Of a DNA stretch of 5,789 nt, positions 1 to 5,789 are shown piece after piece. Below the pieces are notes generated by a model that searched no databases, was not told the DNA's origin, and was given only the letters and a program-made list of their open reading frames with translations. The DNA is from Chloroflexota bacterium (GTDB taxonomy: Bacteria; Chloroflexota; Limnocylindria; Limnocylindrales; CSP1-4), in the NCBI GenBank assembly GCA_003158495.1, contig PMJT01000219.1, positions 4,053-9,841 of the forward strand, written 5' to 3'. Every line of letters begins with the position of its first letter. The stretch's first letter is position 1. A program made the position numbers and the translations under genes.

Positions 1-839
1 CGGGCGCTCGGTCCGCCCACGAACAGGGTCCGAGTCATGTCACTTCGGTAGCCGTCCACCATCGCGCCGAAATCGAACAGGAGAACCTGTCCCAGCACGG
101 CTTCGCGATCCGATGGCGACCCATGCGGCAGTGCGGCGTTGGGGCCTGCAAGGCAGGCAATGCCGAACGCGAGGGCATCGGCGCCGCAGGTGCGCATCTC
201 CCACTCGAGGCTGAGGGCGATGTCGCGTTCGCACTGCCCGGGTTTGATACGGCGCAGGATAGAGGCCAAGGCCCGATCGGCGACGGCGCAAGCCGCCCTG
301 ATCCGTTCGATCTCGGCGGGTTCCTTGGTGGCCCGGTCCGTCTCGAGCCAGCCGGCCGCGTCGACCAGTTCGATCGACGGCACAGCGGCCTGGAGCTGAT
401 CCCAGAGCTGGTGGCTCACGAAGCCCGACTCTACCGCGACTCGCCGTGCCCCGAGGCTCTCGAGAACCTTCGGCCAGATCGCGGCCAGGTCGTATGTCGT
501 GGGTTCGATCCTTGCCTCGGGTGCCTGGGCTGCGGCCTGCAGTCGATACCGGCTGTCGGCCAGCACGACGACCTCTTCCGCCGCGACGAAGAACTTGCCG
601 GAATGCCCGGCCACGCGGTCCTCGCCGTCCTCGAGCGTGAAACCGGTCAGGTAACGCATGTGCTCCGGCCGAACGCCGAAGTAAGCGTCCACACCATCGG
701 CGGCCAGCCGGGCGCGCAACCGGGCCAGGCGCGCCGGCCGCGCGGAAGCGTCGGCAGCGGCCCATCGGGCTCGATCCGAATCGCTGGGCGGCGCGGGGAA
801 GTCGGCCGGGTGGGGCAGGTTCCGAACGAGGTTGCTCAT
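1..839 (-). CDS. M24-family Xaa-Pro aminopeptidase/dipeptidase (PepP/PepQ type), 3' end outside window
   Basis: The frame is open from an ATG at 839 to the window edge: 279 complete codons, C-terminus missing. Residues about 35-165 form a creatinase-type N-terminal domain, including a VLADSRY segment (residues 92-98) typical of aminopeptidase P and prolidase. From about 170 the pita-bread catalytic domain begins (TKEPAEIERIR, 171-181). It shows LPHG with His239 and two of the expected dinuclear-metal aspartates, Asp256 (LLFDFGA) and Asp267 (YRSDMTRT). The remaining metal ligands (one His, two Glu) should lie beyond base 1. Members are cytosolic Mn/Co enzymes that cleave N-terminal X-Pro bonds or X-Pro dipeptides. 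The start is fixed by an in-frame TAA at 851-849. No good Shine-Dalgarno is visible. About 30 polar residues precede the usual domain start. It is the last gene of the operon in view, 44 bases after mltG. Family assignment is firm; aminopeptidase P versus prolidase is not decided. Confidence 0.92.
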   Translation of the reverse strand, partial: MSNLVRNLPHPADFPAPPSDSDRARWAAADASARPARLARLRARLAADGVDAYFGVRPEHMRYLTGFTLEDGEDRVAGHSGKFFVAAEEVVVLADSRYRLQAAAQAPEARIEPTTYDLAAIWPKVLESLGARRVAVESGFVSHQLWDQLQAAVPSIELVDAAGWLETDRATKEPAEIERIRAACAVADRALASILRRIKPGQCERDIALSLEWEMRTCGADALAFGIACLAGPNAALPHGSPSDREAVLGQVLLFDFGAMVDGYRSDMTRTLFVGGPSA

Positions 840-883
840 GTCGCTATGTTAACCCGCGCCACGGCGTCCACGACCGACCTCAG
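840..883. other. 44-base spacer between mltG and the peptidase gene
   Basis: This is the only gap longer than a few bases in the window. On the coding strand it holds a weak CGCC-GT-GGCG inverted repeat and a GTTAAC palindrome, but no stable stem followed by a T-run and no convincing -35/-10 pair. I see no clear ribosome binding site for the peptidase ATG at 839. The spacer is most simply a short intercistronic region inside a continuing transcript, though an internal promoter cannot be excluded. Confidence 0.5.
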
Positions 884-2299
884 CTACTTGATGTAGCCGT
901 ACTTCTTGAGGTTTGCGTTCTGCTCGGCCTGAGTCTTGGCGAAGGCGTGCGTGCCGCTGCCGTCGTTCTTGGCCAGGAAATAGAGGTAGCCGTCGGCGGT
1001 GTCCGGCGTCATCGCGGCCACGAGCGAAGCCGCGCCCGGCGAGCAGATCGGCGTCGGCGGCAGGCCGGCGTGGTGGTAGGTGTTGAACAAGGCCAGGTTG
1101 CCAGGGAAGACGACCTGGCCCAGAGGGCCGGTCACCTTGATCGGGTCCCAGAACGTGTAGTTGACCCAGGTATCGATCGGGTTGGACTGGAGCCAGACCG
1201 AGTCGTTGGCGTAGTTCAGCGTCGGGTCGGCGTCGAGGAGCCCGGTCGGCCACTTCTTGGGGTCCAGACGGTTTGTGTAGACGCCCGCGATGAGGGCGCG
1301 ATCGTCTTCGACCTTGGCCTCGGTCTCGACGAGGGCCGCGACCTGGACCTTCTGGTAGATCTGATCGGGCGGCAGAAGGAAGAGTTCCGGTGGGGCGTGG
1401 CTGGCGAAGGCGTCGAGCAGCATGCCGATCAGCTGATCGGGCGTCGTGTCCGGCGCGATCTCATAGGTCGCAGGGAAGAGGAACCCCTCGAGCGATGCCC
1501 CGGCCGGCAGCTTCAACCACGGGTACTGCGAAACGAGGTCCGCAGTGGGATGAGTCGCCAGCTGGTAGAACTGGCTGATGTTCATCGTGAGTGGAGCCGA
1601 CGGGTCGTCCGGCTGCACTTCCTTCAATTCTAGGAGCGCGACCATCTGCTCGATGCGAAGGCCTTCCCGGAAGGTCAGCTTGACGGTCGGCGCCGCCGGC
1701 GGTGGCGCAACAAGTTCCGTGATCATCTGGTCGACCGTCATCGAGCGGGCCAGGACGTGGCGGCCGACCTGGAAGTTCTGGGTGACGCCCCTGATGATGG
1801 ATTGGAAGACGAAGGCCCGCGCGTCCTTGATGAGCTGCGCCTGGACCAGCTGGTCGGCGATCTCGCCCGGGGTCTCTCCGGCTCCGATCACGAGCACCAC
1901 GGCCCTCGTGTCTGTCGCGTTGATCGGCTCGGTGAGGCTGGAAGAAAGGGCGCCCCTGACGATGTCCGGCACGAACGGCAGGCTCAGGGCAGTGGGGTTC
2001 TCTGCGGCCCAATCCACGACGCCATTGACGACGATCGGGCGAGCGACGAAATAGAGCAGGCTTACGACGATGCCACCGATGACCGCCGCCATGACCCCGA
2101 AACGCAACACGCTGCCGGTTCCCCCGGAGCGTGCCTTGTGGTAGTTGCGGCGCGTCTCGGAATGGCTCGGCAGGGCGCCGCGGACGACATCCTCCTCATC
2201 CGGCGGGATGTAGTCGCCCCAGCCCTGGTCCAGCACTCGGCGCGCCTGGTCCGGCTTGCCGCGGCTGGATCGGGGCTTGCCGCCGCCCCGAAGGCTCAT
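884..2299 (-). CDS. mltG: Endolytic murein transglycosylase MltG
   Basis: This 471-residue protein is full length. MltG is a membrane-anchored lytic transglycosylase that cuts nascent glycan strands as they leave peptidoglycan synthases, helping set strand length. The layout is a charged cytoplasmic N-terminus (1-61), one membrane helix (about 64-87), an extracytoplasmic linker, a LysM-like subdomain (about 133-198, starting VVLVIGAGETPGEIAD) and the YceG catalytic domain. The catalytic domain shows EGFLFPATYE (271-280), then ALVETEA with Glu325 at the position of the E. coli catalytic Glu218, YTNRL (341-345), DADPT (356-360), NTYHHAGLPPTPI (406-418), and YLYF followed by THAF with His451. 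The usual LQ before the DPT motif reads LD here, and the final EHN-type motif reads EQN; both are probably tolerated variants. The ATG at 2299 overlaps the ruvX TGA by four bases (ATGA), which supports this start and implies coupled translation. Ruv-X next to mltG is a common bacterial pairing. Confidence 0.96.
   Translation of the reverse strand: MSLRGGGKPRSSRGKPDQARRVLDQGWGDYIPPDEEDVVRGALPSHSETRRNYHKARSGGTGSVLRFGVMAAVIGGIVVSLLYFVARPIVVNGVVDWAAENPTALSLPFVPDIVRGALSSSLTEPINATDTRAVVLVIGAGETPGEIADQLVQAQLIKDARAFVFQSIIRGVTQNFQVGRHVLARSMTVDQMITELVAPPPAAPTVKLTFREGLRIEQMVALLELKEVQPDDPSAPLTMNISQFYQLATHPTADLVSQYPWLKLPAGASLEGFLFPATYEIAPDTTPDQLIGMLLDAFASHAPPELFLLPPDQIYQKVQVAALVETEAKVEDDRALIAGVYTNRLDPKKWPTGLLDADPTLNYANDSVWLQSNPIDTWVNYTFWDPIKVTGPLGQVVFPGNLALFNTYHHAGLPPTPICSPGAASLVAAMTPDTADGYLYFLAKNDGSGTHAFAKTQAEQNANLKKYGYIK
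2296..2299 (-). promoter_or_regulatory. ATGA stop/start overlap, ruvX to mltG
   Basis: The mltG ATG (2299-2297) overlaps the ruvX TGA (2298-2296). Neither strand shows a strong purine-rich ribosome site just upstream of the mltG start. Reinitiation by ribosomes finishing ruvX is the likely way mltG is translated. The overlap is seen directly; the coupling is inferred. Confidence 0.75.
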
Positions 2300-2799
2300 A
2301 ACTTGGGCTCGGTCGTGTCGCCGATCATGGCGTCGAAATCATCCTGCAGGATCAGCGCTGCCGCCTCGCGGTCGATGCGGGCCCGGAACGCTTCGCGCTG
2401 CGCCGGGCTCGGTGGCCCGCCGGAGCGGCCGCGAGCCATCCCGCCGATACGGCGCTCGGCCCGCTGGCTGGTGAGGCGTTCGTCGCGCAGACGCAGGGGC
2501 AGCCCCGTTGCCGAAGCCACAGCCTCGGCCCATTCACGGGTCAGGGCTGCCTGAGTTCCTTCCGAGCCATCCATGTCGAGCGGCAACCCTACCACCATGC
2601 TGGCCGCGCCCTGCTCGGCAGCAAGGCGCGCGATCGACGCGGCGTCCTCCGCCACGCTCTTGCTGCGGCCGAGGGTCGCGAACGGCATCGCGGTCCGAGA
2701 ACCGATGTCGCCGATGGCGATCCCGACGCGCCGCTCACCCAGATCTATGCCGATAACTCGACGCGAGCGCTCGGCGTAGGGATCCCCGGAACCCACCAT
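2296..2799 (-). CDS. ruvX: RuvX/YqgF-type RNase H-like nuclease (putative pre-16S rRNA nuclease)
   Basis: From the ATG at 2799 the protein has 167 residues, slightly longer than the usual 135-150. It is an RNase H-fold nuclease of the YqgF family, implicated in 16S rRNA 5'-end maturation and also described as a Holliday-junction resolvase candidate; it acts in the cytosol. The fold signature is clear: VIGIDLGERRVGIAIGD (15-31) with acidic Asp19, VVGLPLDMDGSEG (69-81), LRDERLTSQRAE (104-115) with Glu107, and a C-terminal helix IDREAAALILQDDFD (142-156) with Asp143. These three acidic residues match the conserved metal-binding set. Extra length comes from about 12 N-terminal residues and a Gly/Arg-rich loop (about 118-131). 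A TTG at 2802 could extend it by one residue, but the ATG shares a base with the preceding TGA (TGATG), so I prefer 2799. It sits between the membrane protein gene and mltG. Confidence 0.95.
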   Translation of the reverse strand: MVGSGDPYAERSRRVIGIDLGERRVGIAIGDIGSRTAMPFATLGRSKSVAEDAASIARLAAEQGAASMVVGLPLDMDGSEGTQAALTREWAEAVASATGLPLRLRDERLTSQRAERRIGGMARGRSGGPPSPAQREAFRARIDREAAALILQDDFDAMIGDTTEPKL

Positions 2800-2801
2800 C
2801 A
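2797..2801 (-). promoter_or_regulatory. TGATG stop/start overlap, membrane protein gene to ruvX
   Basis: The TGA (2801-2799) ending the membrane protein gene shares its A with the ruvX ATG (2799-2797). The sequence upstream is the Pro/Thr repeat tail and offers no Shine-Dalgarno, so ruvX translation probably depends on reinitiation after the upstream gene. This overlap also argues against the TTG at 2802 as the real ruvX start. Confidence 0.75.
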
Positions 2802-4625
2802 AGTCGGCGTCGGAGTCGCCGCCGGCGTGGCGGTTGGGGTAGCCGTCGGCGTCGGAGGAGCCGTCGGAGTCGGCGTCGGCGTTGCCGCCGGTAGCGATTG
2901 GCCGGGACTCGGACTCAGAGATGGTGGCTGGCCGGGGCTGGCCGGTGGCGTGGCTTGCGCCGCCGTCTTCACCGGCGTCCGGACCGGGGTCGGGCGAACC
3001 GTGGGCCCGGGTGTCGCACTCCCCGACGGGCTGAACGACGGCGCGACCGACGGATTAACCAGCTGGAAGTCGATCCGGAAGTCGAAGCTCGGCAGCGACG
3101 ACGACCAGTCCGGTGAGAGCGAGATGTCCACCTTGCCGTACTGGGCCAGGAATGTCCGGGCCTCGTCCAGCGACTTGCCAAGAACCTCCGACCGGAGCTT
3201 GTCGGTGTCGATGACGGGCACCTGCGCCGCTTGTACCGTGACGGGCACGACTACCATCGAGCTCTGAACGGCCGTGTCCCCGACCCTGGTCTGGAGCGAA
3301 CTCTGGACCACCGAGTAGCCGGTCTTGACACTCGCCCTGATCTTCCGCTCCGCCATCGAAACGATCCCGGTCATGTCCGCCATCGTTGCGGCGCCGGTGG
3401 CCTGGCAATCCAGCGAGAACGACGCAACTCCCTGGTTCACCAGGCCGGCCGGATCCGGATTGCAGACGGCTACGCCGAGTCGCGCAGTCTCGGGGAAGAG
3501 GCTAGATCCCGTCGGGACCGCGGCCGGCGCCGTCAACGCATCCTGGAAACTGGAGTTGAGGCTCGCGAGCAGAGACGCCTCGGCCGCGTCGATGTCGGAC
3601 TGCTGAACAAATGGCGTGACGGTGTGGGTGCCGCCGATGGTGGCGGCCTTGTTGGTGACTGGATGCTTGCTCACTAGAGGGCCAGTGAGATCCGCTGGCA
3701 CGTTGACAATTGCACCTGCGGCGACGTTTCCAGCGAGGCCCTTCTTGACCGCTACGACGCCGACGCTGACGGCCCCCGGCGTCAGCGTCGTCCCTGAAAG
3801 GCTGGCAACCGGAACGGTGACGGTCGCATTCGTCGTGAAACCGATCCCGGTTGCGGTCGACACGGTTGTTCCTGCGAGTACCGGGACCGCCAGGTAGGTG
3901 TTGTAGCTTAGAAGCGTGACAGTGCCGGTGGCCGCCGTGTCGACCGAGGTCTGGCCTGTGGCCGTGAACTCGCCCGATGCGGTGACCGGGAATGCCTTGG
4001 TCAGCCCCGGAACCCTCATGGCTACATCGTCGGCGGCGACCAGGCCCGGGTCGACAGTCACGTTGACCGTCGTTGGCCCGAGTGTGTCTTCGCGCAAGGT
4101 CAGCAAGACGGTGGCGCTGGGGTAGAAGAAGAAACCCAGCGCGGCAACCAATACGAGGACGAGCACCGCCGCCGCCGCGATGAGCCGCGGCGAGATTAGA
4201 CCGCCGCTGCCGGCCGGGCGCGTGGGCGCCGGGCCGGTGGCCACTCTCGTTGCCCCGGATCCACTCGGCCGCGACCCCTGTCTCGGGCTCACGGTCATAG
4301 CCAGCTCGTCGAGCGCGTCCTTCGTGTCGGCGTGAGCGCCGCCCTGCGCCAGCACGGCCTCCGATCTCTCGTACTCGCCGACCGTCGCGTAGACGGGCAG
4401 TTCTGCAGTCCTCGCGACAGACTGGACCGAGGCATCGGCCGTGATGATCGCCAGCCGCTTGTGGCGCTGCCTGGCTTCGCGGGCAAGAAGCCGGAAGTTG
4501 ATGCGCGAGGTCGCGACGCGCGACCCGCCCGCCAGTACCAGCGCGATCCGGTTGTCCGAGGAGTCCCGTATCCGGGCGGCGGCAGAGGTTACTTCGTCGT
4601 CGACGTCAAGGAAGTAGATCGCCAT
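2799..4625 (-). CDS. Bitopic envelope protein: Rossmann-like cytoplasmic head, one TM helix, baseplate-J-like domain, Pro/Thr-rich tail
   Basis: A complete 608-residue protein of unknown function. Residues 1-85 look like a small alpha/beta (Rossmann-like) domain: a strand at 27-31 (ALVLA), GGSRVATS, a basic helix (45-55) and a second strand LAIITADASVQ (58-68), followed by ELPVYA. A polar Gly/Ser/Pro linker (about 111-145) leads to one strong membrane helix (about 147-168). The rest is beta-rich and presumably outside the membrane. Residues about 221-310 carry the pattern seen in baseplate-J-like domains: ATGTVTLL, VPVLAGTTVSTATGIGF, VVAVKKGLAGNVAAG. The only two cysteines, Cys388 and Cys407, could form a disulfide. 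A further segment (about 484-523) precedes a Pro/Thr/Ser tail from about 525 to the end. In such proteins the J-like domain alone does not mean phage origin, and no other phage genes are present. The ATG at 4625 lies 3 bases after the ftsA-like stop. Topology is predicted N-in, C-out. Confidence 0.85.
   Translation of the reverse strand: MAIYFLDVDDEVTSAAARIRDSSDNRIALVLAGGSRVATSRINFRLLAREARQRHKRLAIITADASVQSVARTAELPVYATVGEYERSEAVLAQGGAHADTKDALDELAMTVSPRQGSRPSGSGATRVATGPAPTRPAGSGGLISPRLIAAAAVLVLVLVAALGFFFYPSATVLLTLREDTLGPTTVNVTVDPGLVAADDVAMRVPGLTKAFPVTASGEFTATGQTSVDTAATGTVTLLSYNTYLAVPVLAGTTVSTATGIGFTTNATVTVPVASLSGTTLTPGAVSVGVVAVKKGLAGNVAAGAIVNVPADLTGPLVSKHPVTNKAATIGGTHTVTPFVQQSDIDAAEASLLASLNSSFQDALTAPAAVPTGSSLFPETARLGVAVCNPDPAGLVNQGVASFSLDCQATGAATMADMTGIVSMAERKIRASVKTGYSVVQSSLQTRVGDTAVQSSMVVVPVTVQAAQVPVIDTDKLRSEVLGKSLDEARTFLAQYGKVDISLSPDWSSSLPSFDFRIDFQLVNPSVAPSFSPSGSATPGPTVRPTPVRTPVKTAAQATPPASPGQPPSLSPSPGQSLPAATPTPTPTAPPTPTATPTATPAATPTPT
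2803..2885 (-). repeat. Low-complexity Thr-Pro codon repeat at the 3' end of the membrane protein gene
   Basis: The last 28 codons (residues 581-608) are almost only Pro, Thr and Ala, built from CCG-ACG/ACT-GCC type triplets. On the plus strand the 13-mer gtcggcgtcggag occurs at 2803 and again at 2845, a 42-base (14-codon) spacing, with a degenerate copy near 2863. The broader Pro/Thr/Ser-rich tail extends back to about 3053. All repeats keep the reading frame. Such tails are commonly flexible, wall-spanning or glycosylated in surface proteins. The repeat makes the region prone to slippage and assembly error. Confidence 0.8.
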
Positions 4626-4628
4626 CGG

Positions 4629-5789
4629 CTACATCTTCATCGCCCGCAGGACTCGGCGCAACGCGATGTCCAGCGGGTCTTCGTTGGTCTGCAATTCGAT
4701 CGCCTGGTAGGCCAGCCCGAGCGGCGTCACGTCCTGCTGGTCGACCAGCAGCTTCGTGCCGTCCTTGATTCGCACGACCTGGTCCGGCTCCATCACGACG
4801 ACCTCGGGCGGGCGGCTGAAGGCAAGGCGCTTCCAGAACGCCTCGCTCTTGAGCGTCGAGGAGATCTCGGGCAGATGCGAACCGCCGCCGCAGAGATAGA
4901 TACGGCTCGGGAGCAGGTCGCCTTCGGCCAACTCGTCCAGCACCAGCTCAACCCCAGCACCCCAGATCGCAACGTCGTCGGCGACGATCCGGGCCACGTC
5001 GTCCACGCCTTCCTTGAGCACGCCCTTGGCGTAGTCGAGCTTCATCTCCTCCGCTCGCGGGAACGGCAGGTCCATCCTGTCCGCGATCGACTTGGTGAAG
5101 GCGCGGCCGCCCAGGGCGAACATGCGCGTCCCCTCGATGCCGCCGTGCCGGACTAGGGCAACATCCGTGGTGCCGCCGCCGATGTCGACGAAGAGGGCGC
5201 CGGACTGCTGGACCTGCTCGCTGGCCAGCACCCTGGCCACGGCATACGGTTCGGCCACGATCTCCAGCAGCTCAAGCTCCAGCTGCTGGGCCACGGTCTG
5301 TAGCGCGCCGAGGTGGACGAGCGGCGCGAAGGCGTTGAAGACGCTGATCTTGACGTGGCGGCCGCGGAACCCGACCGGGTTCGTAACCGGGTATCCGTCG
5401 ATCTGGGCGCCGGTAATGGCGGCATGGACCAGGCGGACGTCGACCTGCGGCAGGCCGGTCTCCCACGTTATCGCTCGCTCGGCCTCCCGCAGAGCCGCTC
5501 GCTGGACCGTGTCGATCAGCTTCTGCAGCTCCATGTCCGTGATCTGGGAATCGGACCGTTTCCGTTCTTGGGCCTGGGTCGTGGTGAAGCCCTTGACCAG
5601 TTCGCCGGCGATGCCGATGACACATTGCGTGGGCCGGAAGCCGGCCATCTCCTCCGCTTCCTGGAGCGCAACCGTGCAGTTGTCGACCACGGCATTGATG
5701 TCAGTGACGGTGCCCGACTGCATGTGGGCCAGGCCCTGGCGCTTGCGTCCGACGCCGCGCACAGTACCGAAACCGTTGTCGTCAATCTC
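4629..5789 (-). CDS. ftsA: FtsA-family actin-like cell division ATPase, 5' end outside window
   Basis: The frame is open to the right edge, giving 386 visible residues ending at TAG 4631-4629. A GTG at 5762 could be called as start, but in-frame sequence continues upstream as EIDDNGFGTVRGVGRK, matching the early FtsA strand region, so the true start and first phosphate loop lie outside. FtsA is the cytoplasmic actin homologue that anchors FtsZ to the membrane. Visible, numbering from the edge: GIAGELVKGF (59-68), the FtsA-specific 1C region with DGYPVTNPVGFRGRHVKI (131-148), phosphate-2 motif DIGGGTTD (202-209), ALGGRAFTKSIA (225-236), AEEMK (246-250) and adenosine motif YLCGGGSHLPEI (298-309). 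After LGLAYQAIEL (357-366) only about four residues precede a basic amphipathic helix, PLDIALRRVLRAMKM (372-386), likely the membrane-targeting sequence. The 1C region favours FtsA over PilM or MreB. The next gene, 3 bases on, is not ftsZ. Confidence 0.88.
   Translation of the reverse strand, partial: EIDDNGFGTVRGVGRKRQGLAHMQSGTVTDINAVVDNCTVALQEAEEMAGFRPTQCVIGIAGELVKGFTTTQAQERKRSDSQITDMELQKLIDTVQRAALREAERAITWETGLPQVDVRLVHAAITGAQIDGYPVTNPVGFRGRHVKISVFNAFAPLVHLGALQTVAQQLELELLEIVAEPYAVARVLASEQVQQSGALFVDIGGGTTDVALVRHGGIEGTRMFALGGRAFTKSIADRMDLPFPRAEEMKLDYAKGVLKEGVDDVARIVADDVAIWGAGVELVLDELAEGDLLPSRIYLCGGGSHLPEISSTLKSEAFWKRLAFSRPPEVVVMEPDQVVRIKDGTKLLVDQQDVTPLGLAYQAIELQTNEDPLDIALRRVLRAMKM
4632..4676 (-). 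other. Predicted C-terminal membrane-targeting amphipathic helix of the FtsA-like protein
   Basis: The last 15 codons encode PLDIALRRVLRAMKM. Leu, Ile, Val and Met can line one helical face, while three Arg and one Lys lie on the other. This resembles the FtsA C-terminal helix that inserts shallowly in the inner leaflet. Assignment rests on position and residue pattern only. Confidence 0.6.

Noticed and set aside
40..765. Minus-strand frame of 241 codons inside the peptidase gene
   Set aside because: It is an alternate frame of the same strand with an Arg-rich composition. The real peptidase frame (1-839) runs off the window edge and contains His239, Asp256 and Asp267.
840..883. Rho-independent terminator between mltG and the peptidase gene
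   Set aside because: The best inverted repeat has a four-pair stem and two-base loop and is not followed by a T-run.
123..896. Open plus-strand frame of 257 codons opposite the M24 peptidase
   Set aside because: Its translation has no recognisable domain and is rich in Arg/Gly/Pro. The minus-strand frame carries clear PepP/PepQ motifs. High GC produces long antisense open frames.
947..2554. Plus-strand open frames opposite mltG and ruvX (947-1633 and 1757-2554)
   Set aside because: They are antisense shadows of well-supported genes, with no motifs and no ribosome binding sites.
2803..2893. CRISPR or regulatory tandem repeat
   Set aside because: The repeats are short, degenerate, in frame and fully explained by Pro-Thr codons. 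There are no unique spacers of regular size.
2799..4625. Phage tail, type VI secretion or contractile injection baseplate component
   Set aside because: Only one baseplate-J-like region is present, in a membrane-anchored protein, and the neighbours are all chromosomal housekeeping or envelope genes. No tail, sheath or spike genes are in view.
4332..5156. Plus-strand frame of 274 codons opposite the ftsA-like gene
   Set aside because: It is rich in Arg, His, Asp and Leu with no domain signature, and it spans the junction of two convincing minus-strand genes.
5760..5762. GTG at 5762 as the true start of the FtsA-like gene
   Set aside because: The frame stays open to the window edge and the upstream codons fit the FtsA N-terminal region. 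Starting here would remove the first phosphate-binding loop of the actin fold.

Overview
The window is a GC-rich stretch of bacterial chromosome (well above 60% G+C by eye). It is packed with genes that all read leftward on the minus strand, in the order FtsA-like ATPase, membrane protein with a baseplate-J-like domain, RuvX, MltG, M24 metallopeptidase. The first and last genes run off the window edges. High GC, single-span envelope proteins with Pro/Thr-rich tails, and an RuvX-MltG pair next to an Xaa-Pro peptidase suggest a Gram-positive-like lineage. My best guess is Chloroflexota (for example the Limnocylindria/Ellin6529 group), with high-GC Actinomycetota as the alternative. This assignment is inference; there is no rRNA or marker tree here.

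Layout from right to left, in the direction of transcription. At 5789-4629 lies the 3' part of an FtsA-family actin-like ATPase whose start is outside the window. After 3 bases comes a 608-residue bitopic protein (4625-2799) with a Rossmann-like cytoplasmic head, one membrane helix, a baseplate-J-like beta region and a low-complexity Pro/Thr/Ser tail. Its stop codon shares a base with the ATG of ruvX (2799-2296). The ruvX stop in turn overlaps the ATG of mltG (2299-884) by four bases. After a 44-base gap comes an M24 Xaa-Pro-type peptidase (839 to beyond base 1). There is no intergenic space longer than 44 bases and no convincing promoter or terminator, so the five genes look like the interior of one operon.

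How the genes may work together: FtsA-type proteins tether the division ring to the membrane, and MltG cuts nascent glycan strands and so sets their length. The bitopic protein between them has cytoplasmic and extracytoplasmic parts, so it could physically link the two. RuvX and the peptidase are housekeeping enzymes that travel with mltG in many Gram-positive genomes. The least explained component is the 608-residue membrane protein. Its position directly after an FtsA homologue, where ftsZ would usually stand, is the main reason to look again at this locus.
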